DNA from: Berberis thunbergii
Taxonomy: Eukaryota; Streptophyta; Magnoliopsida; Ranunculales; Berberidaceae
Length of the DNA: 64,000 bases
Assembly (NCBI GenBank): GCA_003290165.1
Contig: QNQO01002044.1
Location: forward strand, 62,001 to 126,000
Direction: 5' to 3'
Shown piece by piece: positions 35,034-47,900 of this stretch (its first letter is position 1; each line of letters begins with the position of its first letter). The notes beneath the pieces were generated by a model. It was not told the origin of the DNA. It made no database searches and saw nothing but the letters and a program-made list of their open reading frames with translations. The position numbers and the translations under genes were made by a program.

Positions 35034-38000
35034 GCAAAAAAAAATTTTGGTCAAACACGAAGATGTTTATTAAGGAAATAAAAGGAAACAAAAAACAAAG
35101 AGAAACATTCCTATATCAAGGAATGCCAAGACACCATGAAAGTGTCAAAACCCAAATCCCTAAACAAATTACAAGTCGAACCCATCCTCCACAACAATTC
35201 CCTAATCTCGATAAAGATAGAGTGCTCTGATCTGTTGAGTCCTTCAAATACTCTTTTATTTCTTTCTTTCCACACACACCACATGAGAACGTGAGGGACC
35301 CTATGCCATAACCACTCCCCCCGGCGGGAAGGATTAGCTTGAGACCACCAACTTAATCAATCTAAAATGGAGTCTTGAAACATCAAACTCAAACCAAATT
35401 CTGACAAGAAACTGCTCCAAATGGCTTTGGAGAAACTGCAGTGAAACATCAAATGGTCCAGCGTCTCATCAATTTCATTGCAAAGCACACAAAGACTTCC
35501 TGTGTGGATGCCTATTTTCCTTAACCTATCTTTAGTCAAGATCTTCTCATGCAACACTGACCAACTAAATAAATTAATCCGAGGAAAAAGGTTTTTCACC
35601 CATACCAAATTTTTGTGAGAGGAAATGAAGGGGTTGGAATGGGTCTCATAATGAGATGCAGCTAACATATCCGAAAAAAATTTCACCGAGAAGCCCACAC
35701 TTCTACCCTTCCACACCAAACTGTCAGATCCCTGTGAGAGCATCTGTCTATCCAACAGATGCATTAGATTAGCGAACTCTTCCAGCTCCCCAGTATTTAG
35801 AGGTTTTCGAAAGGAAAGATCCCAAGAATTGTCGTTAGACCAAAAATTGCTCACACTCCCATATTGATTGTTGTTAATGATAAACAACATTGAAAACAGA
35901 TCCTTCAAAGATTGGTTACTACACCAACAATCATGCCAGAAAGAGATGAGATCACCATTTTCACATTGGAGAGAGGTGTGAGGGTAGAAGCCACTTGCGC
36001 ACCGAGAGATGGACTTCCACAAAGAGCATCCGTAGGAAGTGTACTTAGTTCTCTTTTCCCAAACTCATCTATTGCACCCATATTTGTCCATAATGAGAGA
36101 TCTCCATAAATTGTCATTTTCTTCTGCAAATCACCAAAGCCACTTAGAAAGTAATGCAATATTGAATGTGAGCACATGACGAATGCCTAAACCACCTCGA
36201 GATTTAGGACAACAAATTTTATCCCAGCCCACTAAATGCATTTTTCTAGAGTTATGAGTAGAGCCCCAAAGGAAATCGCGCATGATCTGTTCCATCTTGG
36301 CTGCTATTGAACAGAGAACCTTGATAAGAGACAGAATGAACACCGGGATAGAAGCTAATGTGGATTGTACAAGAGCTAATCTGTCTACTTTAGAAAGAAA
36401 TTTGCGTTTTCAAGACGCTAGTTTCGATTCCATCATTTCGATCGTCTCATCCCACACAGCTTTACTTTTAAAACTAGCACCCAAAGGCATGCCCAGGTAC
36501 TTAACTGGAAGATGACCCGCTGAACAACCCAATAAACTCGCCAACTGGTGCAGATGAGAGACTTCTCCAATAGGCAACACCCTTAATTTGTGAAAGTTGA
36601 TTTTCAGACCTGAAATAACTTCAAACCAAAGCATAATTCTTTTAAGAACAAGAACCTGATAAGCGGAAGCATCACAAAAGATGATAGTATCATCCGCATA
36701 CTGGAGAATAGAAACAGGAGGACTACCCTCCACGACAGAAAACCCTTTCACTAGGCCAACATCAACCGCTTTAAGAATCATTTGGGTTAGACATTTTGCT
36801 GCTATAGCAAATAGAAGAGGAGATAGGGGATCGCCTTGGCGCAAGCCTTTCGAGCTATTGAAAAACCCGTGCAGTTGACCATTAATCTTCAGAGATAAAT
36901 TAGCTGTAGATCTGCAAGTGTGAAGCCAATGAATCCATTTTGAGTCAAACCCCATGCGAGCCATTACCAAATCCAAGTATCTCCAAGAGACGTTGTCAAA
37001 GGCTTTGGAGAAATCTAATTTGATAACGAGCCTTGGAACACCTTATTTTTTCCTAGAATGAATAATTTCATTGGCAATCAAAGGGCTATCAACCACATGT
37101 CTTCCACTGACTGCTGCACTTTGAAAAGGAGAAATGACTGAATGAAGAACTATTTTCAATCTGTTAACCAACACCTTGGCAATGATCTTATAGGCCCCAT
37201 TCAAAATATTGATAGGTCTAAAATCTTTGACTGTCCGCATTCCCGCACATTTAGGAATAAGCGAGATGATAGTGGTATTCAACCGCCAATCAAGAAAATT
37301 TCTTGAGTTAAAATCTTCAACAACTTTCATAAAATCAATTTTGATTACCTCCCACATTTTCAAGTAAAACACCATTGAGAAACCATCAAGACCTGGAGAA
37401 ACTTCAGATTTTAGTTTTTCCATTGCCGCTCTAATTTCCATCTCCGGAAAATTATCTACCAAGGCGGTAGCCGTAGACTGGGAGATAGACTTGAAGGTAA
37501 TCCCCGAGAAGAAAGGTTGTCACTCCTCCTTTTCATAGAACAACTCATTGAAGTGAGATATCAAGAGTTCTCTAATACTGACTTCATCCACTACCAACTT
37601 CTGACCCATGCTCAGAGCTTCAATGGAGTTAAACAGTCTGCGTCTGTTAGCCAAGTTATGAAAGAATTTGGACCTCTGATCCATATGACAAACCCAATTG
37701 ACTCCTGATCTGATCCTCCAAAACTCCTCATCTTTTTTGGTTAATGTTGCCCACTCCTGATATAGCTGTGCTCTACAAGACCTATCCTCAGCAGTCAGGT
37801 ATCTGATCTCTTCATCAGCATCAATGTTAGCAATTAACGCAGAAATATTTTGAATACATAAATTTGTCTTACTCCAAACTTTAGTCCTCCAACTTTTAAG
37901 GTTGCATCTAAGTGTCTTAAGCTTCTACAATAAACAGTAGCCAGGGTGGCCAGAGACTACTGAGTTGTTCCACCAAGCTTTCATCCCCTCTGCCAGGGTA

Positions 38001-38786
38001 GGGTGATCAAACCAACCATTTTCAAATGAAAAAATGCGAGTACAACCACCAACAGATGAGTTCGCAAGCAAAATCGCGTGATAGTCAGAACCTGCTGCAC
38101 CCTTGAGTCATTCAACTTTATCACCAAATTTGTCAATCCAATCCATCGAAGCCAGAAATCGATAAAGTCGACAAAGGATATGACGATCTCTTCGATTTGA
38201 CCATATGAATTTCCCCCCTTTTAGACTGAAATCAGCGAGTTTCACCTCATTAATGAACTGATTGAATTTCTGCATGCTCATGGACCTCCTCCTGCATCAT
38301 TTTTTTTCATTCATATGACAGAAAACATTGAAGTCTCCCGCTAACACCCATGGCTATTGCACCCAACCAGCAATGTCATATAGTTATTCCCAGAAGTGTT
38401 CTCTTAGCGAAGGATCACACGGACCATAAATGTTAGTCCCTGACCAAAATGAGTTATCCGAGATCATTTGAAATTGAATAGAAAGTGAAGAAGCTCCTTT
38501 CAACACTTCCCTTATCTGCAAAAGATCAGCATCCCAAATAGCTAAAAGGCATCCCGAGCTGCCAATGGATTCCACCATAGCCCAATCAAAAGAGCTATCA
38601 CCCCACAATTTTTTGATAAATTCTCTAGAGCATCTCTCCAATTTCCTTTCCTGAACGAAAACAAGGTCTGGACGATTCTCTAAAATTAATCTACGACAAC
38701 CTCTTTGCCTCTCAGTATTTTCGAGCCCCCTACAGTTCCACGAAAGAATTTTGAGGATTAATAATCACATTACCACGACAACCCCT
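35034..38786 (-). mobile_element. 5'-truncated LINE retrotransposon (ORF2 remnant), 11-bp target duplication
   Basis: Bounded by TTACCTCGAAC at 35023-35033 and 38787-38797. Reading the - strand from 38765: endonuclease start (ILSWNCRGLENTERQRG, the WNxRG motif), further endonuclease at 38641-38384, a reverse-transcriptase N-part at 37462-37043 (including DFRPINILNGAYKIIAKVL), the palm with KLDFSKAFDNVSW near 37010, GLRQGDPLSPLLF and catalytic YADD at 36700-36689, and a zf-RVT domain at 36022-35357 (CVLC...HLMFHC). Frames are broken by stops, mainly between endonuclease and reverse transcriptase, so it is inactive. There is no ORF1. The presumed 3' end at 35034-35060 shows T9 on the element strand rather than a poly-A tail, which is odd. 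Confidence 0.88.
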
Positions 38787-38797
38787 TTACCTCGAAC

Positions 38798-40902
38798 ACA
38801 TTCATAATCACATTAATAAATCTCATCTCGTCATAGCAATCATTTCACAAAAGTTCAGCCTTGGATCACGATATCCATAATATCCATCATTTCATTACTA
38901 GTTTATATTCACCGTTTCATAAATAAAAGGTTCTCATTGACCATAACGAATCAAATTTATAACTTAACCCATCGAACCAATAAGACATTCCATTATTTGA
39001 TTTATCCGGACTGAGCAATATTAATTGGTCATAAACAAATTTCACAATTATCATGTCACTGATACATGTGACATTCACATATATAGCATTTCATATTAAT
39101 TCATCATTTAACATTTATACCATTTAGAATTACACTAAACCACCACTCTTACTAAAAAAAAAAATTAATGAAAATCCACATGCTAAACATGTTGAGTTTT
39201 CTTGCTCTTACTTCTACACTCTTCAACCCATATAAATCACTGACCATTTTCTGGTGTATACACATACTTTAACATTGACCATTTAGATCATTCATCAAAT
39301 GGTTTCACTCTTTGTTTGTTGAATGACTCCCACTAGTTTTGATGTTGCAAAGAAGGCATCTAATCTCAAGGCCATAAGATAATTTTTTATCTTCACACTC
39401 CAATCATGTTAATTGTTTCCATCAAATAATGGACCATATATCAAGTTCAATTTCGTAGGATTTTACCGAATAAATAAATTCTTAGATTGATGGAGCGTAT
39501 TTTTAATGAACTTATGTTTTCTATTTTAGGGTGAAAAATGAAAGTTTAACGGAAGAAATTGAAGGATTAGGGAAGAAGAATATAGAGTTAGTTTATCTCC
39601 AATGGTAAGGGGTGGATATGGATTAGATTTATCCATCCTTATTCTAATCCATGCAAAATGGCTCACACTTAATTGTAAATAAAATTTTGGATGAATGTAT
39701 TTGAAAAGGCCGCATAGAAATATTTCCTTAAATTTCATTTGGTTTGATGATAAAAACAATTGTATTAAAAAATGCATTGAAGTAGAGGTAGTTAGTTTGA
39801 ACCCATTAAAAAAAAAAAAAATTGACACCAAACTTTTACATTTCTTTAATTTTACGCTACACAATGTTAATTGATATTTTGCTTTTATTAATTGAGATTA
39901 ATTAATCAAAATACTATAGTTTTAGGGTTAATTAATGTTATATACATGATTAATTACAAAAAATCATTAGTTATATGTTATAATATATTATTAGTTAATA
40001 TAATACTTATTTAAAACGAGATTAATGAATGAAAACTCTATATTTTTAAATTATACGTAGTTTAAATTTTTTGTAAACAAATGATATAGAAATGGTGGGA
40101 AACTGGATTTAAACCCTAAACCTCAAATCCACCTACAACTTAACTATTGGTGGTTCACCACCAAACAAACAATTTATTTATTTTTCGGTTTTTTTTAATA
40201 CGACTTTTGAAAAGTCGCGCACTTTTACTATCCATGGACAACAACGATGTCTTTGTTCATTTTGAGTCTGACTGGACGGATAAGGGATGGATAGTGTTTT
40301 ATCCATACAGTTGGTTGGCCAAAATGGATAAAACTTGATAACTTTATCCATTTTGGCCTCCTATCCATCTCCATTGTAGACGGTCTTAGTTGAAAAATGG
40401 TGGAAGGTTTTGTTTGTTTGAGTCAAAATGCTATGATAAGTTTAAATACCTCTAGTTGGGATACATTCTAATCCAAATGGTTTTTGCCATTATCAATAGC
40501 ACCATAATTATGGCTAAAATTTGTTGGTTTTTACGAAAATAATGGGTTATTTGCTTTTTGCTCCCAAAAATTTATGTTTAATTTTGTTTCAATGCCAATG
40601 TTTTGCAATTTTACCGTTTGAGTGCCATCTTAACATTGGACCACATTATTATCCATGACCAATAAATCATTTTCTTGAGAGAAAATCGCCCCCAACCTCA
40701 AATACACATGTACTCTACTAAGTCTCATAGCAAGGACATCATGGTCAATCAATAATTTAAGACCAAATTGCCCCTCTAACTAAGGTTAAGGTTATTACCA
40801 AAAACTTTTTATACACAGTAGAATCCAAACAAATGGTCAAAAAATATACTTTAGATCATCCTTAAAAGAGAAATGTACATCTGTTTGTTTTTCTTTAAGA
40901 CT
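38798..40902. other. AT-rich spacer between the two LINEs
   Basis: No gene. A segment at 39597-40385 has end-like inverted words (TCTCCAATGG ... CCATTGTAGA) and inner complementary words GGGTGGATATGGAT / ATCCATC, which suggests a MITE of about 0.8 kb. The ends are not exact and no target duplication is clear. Confidence 0.4.
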
Positions 40903-40916
40903 AATTGGTGAGCTTT

Positions 40917-43739
40917 AAATGCTCTAATCCTATTATTCCGGATAAATTTCGACCAATCGGTCTCTGTAATATGATTTACAAAGCCATCTCCAAGATTCTA
41001 GCGAATAGGCTCAAAACCTTTCTTGATGACATAATCTCACCAAACCAAAGCGCTTTCTTGAAAGGTAGATCAATAACTGACAACGTAGCACTGACTCATG
41101 AAACCTTCTATCAGATTAAACAAAGTCAAAAGAAAAAACAAGGATGGATGACTGTCAAGATCGATATGGCTAAGGCCTATGACCGAGTAGAATGGTCTTT
41201 CCTTTTACAAATTATGTCTCTTCTGGGTTTCTCTGATTGCTGGATACAAATGATATCTCAATGCATCTTGACTACCTCCCTCAGTGTTCTACAGTTCTAC
41301 TTAATGGCAGCCCCCTTCAAAAGTTCCATCATTCTCGAGGACTTCACCAAGGTGATCCACTCTCACCGTATCTCTTCATTCTGGTGACGGAAGCCTTATC
41401 CAAAACTTTGGCTCAAGCTGAAAGTAATCGGCAGATTAAAGGCATCAGTAACCGCCATAGATCTCCTTTGTTGAGCCATCTTCTTTACGCGGATGATTTC
41501 CTGATTTTTTGCAGAGCGTGGTTATTCGAATCCCATAATGTTAAGGAGATTCTCACCTCCTACTATACGGCTTCCAGGCAAGCAATCAACTATAACAAAT
41601 CGTCGGTGTTCTACAGCTCTAATGTAGATCCCAGACATGCTAAGATGATCATAGAATCCTCAGGTCTAAGAGGTTTGACACTCAGGACAAATATCTCGGT
41701 TCACCTCTGCTCTTATCCAATAAAAAATCGAATGGTTCCCAATTCTTGATTGATAAAATTGAAACCAAACTTTCATCTTGGAAAGCTAAGATTTTATCTC
41801 TGGTAGGGAGAACTGTTATTATCAAGACAATTCTCAATTCTATCCATGTATATACTATGTAAACCTTCCTCCTACCTTGACCCATCACCACCAAGCTTGA
41901 TAACTTGCCAGGAACTTTTGGTGGAATGAGACTGAGACTGGTAAGCCAAACACTTTTGCTCTTGGGACCGCATCTCTATTCCCCACTCCAAGGGAAAACT
42001 TAACATCCCAAGTTCTAGAACCGGAAACTTAGCACTCATGGGTAAGAACATCTGGTAGGCGTTGGCCTACCCACTGAACCCATGTTCTCTTCAACTCAAG
42101 TCCATTTACTAGCACAACAAGAGTCTTTTCAATTTTTATGCTCTCCCACAAATGCCTCCTTTGCATGGAGAGGAAATATCACTATCCTTCGACTCATGAA
42201 AGATCATTTGGTTTGGCAAATTCGCTCGGGCACCACTATTAATCTGTGGCATGATTGCTAGGCAAACCAGGACTCTGCATAGGAGAATGTGATCTCATTG
42301 CTAGCCCAAATTTTGATTCGCCATTGGAACACCCGACTATTATACCCGATCTCTAGTACTAAAATTCCGACCAATGTCTTCAATGGAACTCAGATCTTAT
42401 CCTTTCCATCTTCCCGCTCCCAGTAGCTAAGGATATTATGGATGTCACAGTCAGATCCAGACACTCTTATCTCGACAGGAGATAAGAGATGATGTTTTTC
42501 GGTCAAGAACGCTACAAAGGTTTTTCAAACTCTAGTGCAACAAACCTCAACATCATCCCCTCGACCCCCTATCCTTTCCCCCCAAATGTTTCAGGAGCTT
42601 TGGCGGATCGAAGCCCCAACAACCGAGGTCATCCTTCTCTAGAGATTAGCTCAAGACTTACTCCCGACCATGTCAAATCTTCAGTGCATTCATGTCCCAA
42701 TGGACAACTGCTGTATTTTCTGTTTCAAACATCGGGAAGATGTCCTACATCTTTTCTTCCAATGCTTTGTCATTTTGAGATTATGAAAAATATCCCTTCT
42801 TTCCATCGATTGGTCAACGACACTCACCCCACCAATGTCACGATCACAGATGCCTTCAGGTTTATGTGGGACACGACAAAAGCTTATGCGTTGGTGATTG
42901 AAGAGATGTTATCTCAATTTACGGCAATCATCAAGACAATTTGGAATCTCCGTAACAATATCATCTTTCGTAAGATTAAATTCAAGCCCGAATAATTCCT
43001 CATCTCCCTTAACGCCACCTTGGTCTGCTGGGCAAAACAATGGTTCGCAGTACCACGTCATGATCAACACAATCTGAATATTCTCTTTTGCCACTAGATT
43101 TTAGAAAATGTCGTCACTACCACCAATCCCAACCATGATAGTAACAATAACATGCCTCAAACCAATCCAACCCACCAAACACCCCACATCTCAACAACAC
43201 AATTTTCCAAACTTCACATCATTCACCAACAACTTCAAGCAGCTAGAAATCACAGAATCAACATACACTCCCCAACCCCCTCACTTATTAGTGGAATGAT
43301 TGTGATCACTTACGATACTTGTTTTTTTGCTTCTTCCCAGAGAGGAACTATATGTATTTTGGCGGTGGACGGTGGTGGCAGAATCCTGGCTAGAGTAGCT
43401 TCCCCAATTCCAGGGAAAGTTTTTGTTAGCACAATGGCAAAATGTTGGACAACACTTCTACTTGTGCAGTCAAAACAATGGCTGACATGCATTCTACTTG
43501 GAGGCTCGGGATCGCTTGTGGAGGCACTCAGCAAAACACAACAGGATGATTGCAATGACGCCTCTTGGATGTGGAGGTCGCTTATCAGCAATATTAGTAA
43601 TTTACTTTCTGTTAATAAAGATTGGTATGTAATTATATCCCTTGCGAGCTAAACTTTGAAGCTCACGAGCTGGCTACTTCTGTAGGACACTTATTGTGAT
43701 TAATATATATGCGCTATGCTTCAACAAAAAAAAAAAAAA
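40917..43739 (+). mobile_element. 5'-truncated LINE with poly-A tail and 14-bp target duplication
   Basis: Flanked by AATTGGTGAGCTTT (40903-40916) and AATTGGCGAGCTTT (43740-43753), one mismatch, with an A-tract just before the right copy: the standard signature of target-primed reverse transcription. The body starts in the reverse-transcriptase fingers (IPDKFRPIGLCNMIYKAISK), continues with KIDMAKAYDRVEW, GLHQGDPLSPYLF and YADD (41486-41497), and has a decayed connecting region and a 3' RNase H-like (RVT_3) segment at about 43350-43650 (ILAVDGGGRILARVAS). A frameshift lies at about 41300 and several stops follow. It is a different LINE lineage from the 35-kb copy: it carries RNase H and has a different motif spelling. 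Confidence 0.9.
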
Positions 43740-43753
43740 AATTGGCGAGCTTT

Positions 43754-44926
43754 CAAAGAAGTAGTCCTTTTAACTCACATTTATGCTTTTTACTTCAACT
43801 AAAAACTTTAAACATCCTTCAAATGCCCATCCTCACTTTTCCAATAAAGTTTCTTGTTAGATATTGTATAAAGAAGAAAATATCTTCACATTTTCACCAA
43901 ATGTATTAGCGCTACATGAAGTCTCCATTCGCACCTTCAACTCTACTTATCCTTATATAGTAGTTGATTCACCTATTTAACTAAAGCTAAATGATGTTAG
44001 GTCATGTATTGATGGTTCACATGTGTTTTAAGTTCGGGTGATTTTTTCTAAAAAATGAACTTACCAGTCAATATAGTTGATTGTGTGGTCCAGGGTTATG
44101 GCGGCCAAATGGTAAGAGGTTTCTTAGTTGCACCCCTAATTCTCTTAAAGTTTCCTACTTCTCATAAGGCACCCATTAAAAATGAAGTCTCGAAAAACAC
44201 TTCATTTAAAATTAAAACTCAAAATATACCCTGAAAATTCATTTCTTTTATTTTAGTAATAAAGTTAAATTAGGAGGTTTGTTTTATTTATTCTCTGTAA
44301 AAGAGCAACAATGGGGAAAAGAGAAATTATCCCCTTCACATGCTCGCATCGCTTGGACTTCTCCATGCGCTGAAACCTTTTTAACTTTAATATCTCCCCC
44401 CACTTTGAGTGCAGCCCCCACTCAAAGTGTACGGAGATAAAAGTGGATCCCCCTTAGTAGCCCACTTTGCAACTTGGGTTTGACTATGCGTTTTTATCAT
44501 GCCAGACACACTTTATATCACTCCCATTGTAATTGCCACCACAACGTTTAACCCCTTTCACCATCATAGACGACTGAGCGGAAAGCAAAAACTTCGACAT
44601 GGAAAACACAAGTTTTTGCTTTGCCTTTCCACTCACCGTTGGAGATACTCTTAGATTATGTATTTGATTAGAAAATACAAATAATACTCAAACACAAATT
44701 AACTTTAATTGTTATAAGTTGTAGGAGAATCCATGAGTGTATTTTAAGTTTTGGTTTTACTAGGTATGGTGTTTTTAATTAGATTAGAAGAACAATGGAT
44801 AATTTTGACATTTGAGTTTATTAGTGAAGTGTATTATCTTAAAGGCATCTCTTTTATTATCTCCATAAACCCTTCAATTCAATTCAATTCACCCAAAACC
44901 CCTACTCTCTTTTTCTCACTCACAAG
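43754..44926. other. Spacer and upstream region of PPR gene 2
   Basis: AT-rich with no gene. Immediately before the ATG at 44927 there is a C/T-rich leader (TCTTTTTCTCACTCACAAG). CATCTCTTTTATTATCTCC near 44845 lies where a start region would be. No clear TATA box was seen. Confidence 0.5.
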
Positions 44927-47900
44927 ATGCTTCTCCAAACCTCAATTTCTTCTCCTCCTCTACGACACTACCCTCTCCCCTCGACCTTCTCTGAAACCCT
45001 CCAATTCCCTTCTTGCTCTATCACTCTCCGAACCCATTGGAGTCAAACCAACTCAATCACTAAAGCTTATTACAACAGCAACAACAACAACAGTGTAGAT
45101 GTACAGCAGGAGAGACCCACTTCGAAATGGCGACCTCTTTTCGACAGAGTTTCGAATTCCAAGATGGGTCCCTCGAAGGTGTTGGATAAATGGGAGGATG
45201 AAGGAAAGGTGTTTTCAAGAACGGAACTTGGTCGCCTTGTTAGGCTACTCAGGAGGGTTCGAAAACACAAGCATGCTCTTGAGGTAAAATTATACTTGAT
45301 TTTGTGATTTTTCTTCCTGGGGTTTTATTGATTATGTGAAATTTCAACTTTGTTATTAGTATTTTTTATTTTTGTTATTGTTGTTGTCATCTTTGATAAT
45401 GGAATTGTTAAATATGTGCCTCTTGCTCCATTTGTTCCCCTTGGTGGAGTCAAATGTTAAAGGGCCATGTTAATAGTTTTATGCTACAAACTTAATTTGA
45501 GTGTCTTACATGCACTGTTTGAAGAAATCTAATAGAGAGAATTAAGAAAGATAGAGTGAGGGGGAGGGGGAGGGGGAGGCTTCCTTGTTCAATGATTGTT
45601 GTTGCAAAATCCCTTCTCTCAATGATAGTTGGTGTTGGACTTCCTGTTCAACTCAGGTCGAGAAGGGTTGTCAAAAGTTGAAGACAATGAGAGCAAAGAG
45701 AGTTCGACCTTGCTCCGGATAGTGGATTCTGGGGTGGAAAAAAATATCATCGAGATCACCTTTTTTGTTTTTGTTGAAATGATTGAAAAATCATTGGAAA
45801 CCGTTTTTAGGAGAACTTGAACATTTTACTTTATTTTTATTTGGTGGAGGTTTTCAGGGGATTTGACTTTTCCAGTTCAGCCAGTTGCCAATCTTGATAG
45901 AGATGTCAAGCAGTTGAGAAGGGAGTCGGTTTGCCTTGTAAAAGTACAATGGAGCAATCGGGAGGGTGATGTGACTTGAGAGTTAGAAGATAAGATGTGG
46001 CTGTCATACCCCCATTTCTTCCAGCAGCCTTTGTTTTTTAGTATAATCTCAGGGACGAGATACTTTGAGGTGTGTATGTTGTGGCACCCCGTTATTTTCT
46101 TTCATGTTTCCACTTTTTTTTTCATTCATCGTATGCTTGTTTTGACTACTCAAATATTCGATGTTTCATCTTTGTTCGATGACCATTTGTGATGTCGATA
46201 CCCTTATTCGTATCTTGTGGCCATTTGGCGAATAGCCAAAACAAGTTGTGTTTGTGTTGTTTGGTGTTATGAGGTTTTGGGTGAGTTTTCTTGTGATATT
46301 CGACACTTAGGCAGTTTTGGGCTCAGGTGGGTAGTAGGGTCTACACCTATCCAATGAACCTCCGTGCTCCCAATATGAGTGAAGACACACAGTGTTGTCA
46401 AAATTGTTAGGATCATACGATTTGACTCGTTACTTAAATTGGATTGTACCCCATATGATTTGAATCTATACCCTAAATAATCTGTTACCCCAATCGTGCA
46501 AGTCAGTGCTACTCCACTCCAAATATGGTTGAAAGAGATCGATTTTTTTCTAAAAGAAGAAATAAATCTCAGGGGGGGAGAAAAGGGACAAGGGGAAGAA
46601 AGTTTCAGCTGTTCCTGCTGCTAATTTGTTTAAGAAAACAAGAGCCAGAGAGGATCAATTCATTGTTTGTCATCCTTGATCAGATCTGCAAAACCTCCTC
46701 GATCAGATTTGAAATGGTTGATTGAGATCTGAAACAATTGCGGTTTTTGCTCTTTTTCGATCGGATCCAAAACAACTGAGTTTGCTTCTCCTAGATTTGT
46801 GATTGATTGTGAGACATTTGTGATGCATTTGTGTTCTGCGAGCTAGACAACCTGTTTATGATTTTTGAGAATTAAAACTTCCTTTTAACAAGATTGTCGT
46901 ACACATAGACCTCCTCTATCTCTCCTAGTAACTCTTAGAACATAGCCGTGACCAATCGTTGATAAGTGGTGTATCGTGCCATTCTTCATCGGAAGTGCGA
47001 TGATGTTCGCCAGCCAAGTCGAGTATTGTTCCTCCTTGATGAATCTTGTTGCAAATGTTTGTCCATCTCCTTGTAAACCACTTGAAACCTATTTATTGCC
47101 ATGTCTTTTGTCTACTGTACTAATTTGAAGGATTGACTACATTTAGTTGATGGTAAAACCAATTCTGGGTACTGTCATGTCGGCCATCGCCCATGCAAAC
47201 AAGTCACAGTTGTCAGTGAGCAATTTTTTCACGATGCGTCCTTTTTTTTTAAAGTTTGGGCTAGTGTACTGTCTATTGGGAAACCGCTTCAAATGCTGAG
47301 TTTTGGTAGTAGTTCTATTGTTGGGGGTCTTTTATCCTCTTTTCTCCATCTTTCAAAGATTGGAGACCTTGCCATAACTGCTTTTTGGTAATAGGGATGG
47401 CAATTTAACTCAGGATTTCTAGGTCCCCTGGCTGCCCCGCCCCGAATGAGGCGTATTTGGGAGAGACTAGTTATGGATTGGGGGTGATTCAATTTTGGAA
47501 CCTAATCCACTTCATGATTTTGGGGTGGGGACAGGTATGAGAGTTCCCTGCAGGGACCTGGATATTCCCCCAAGGCATAACTAAATTATATTTATTTAAA
47601 ATAAAATACAAAAGGATCAATGCCAACCAAAGTTGCACCAACCTATTTATAGATAGAATGAGAGTGTTAAATCTTAAATGTATTCAGAGAATAAAACTCC
47701 GATTAAAACTTTGTTTAAATCCCACACATCAATTTAGAATATGTTATGTCAAGATCCATGTGACCATGATCTCATTCTCTCTAAATAACTTTTAAGTCCC
47801 ACATTGCTCGAGTAAGGTGCGGAAACCCATAACTTGATAAAACTTGAGGTGTAACTTTCTCTCTTAATAAGCTTTGGTTCCCACATTATTTGGGCTTCCC

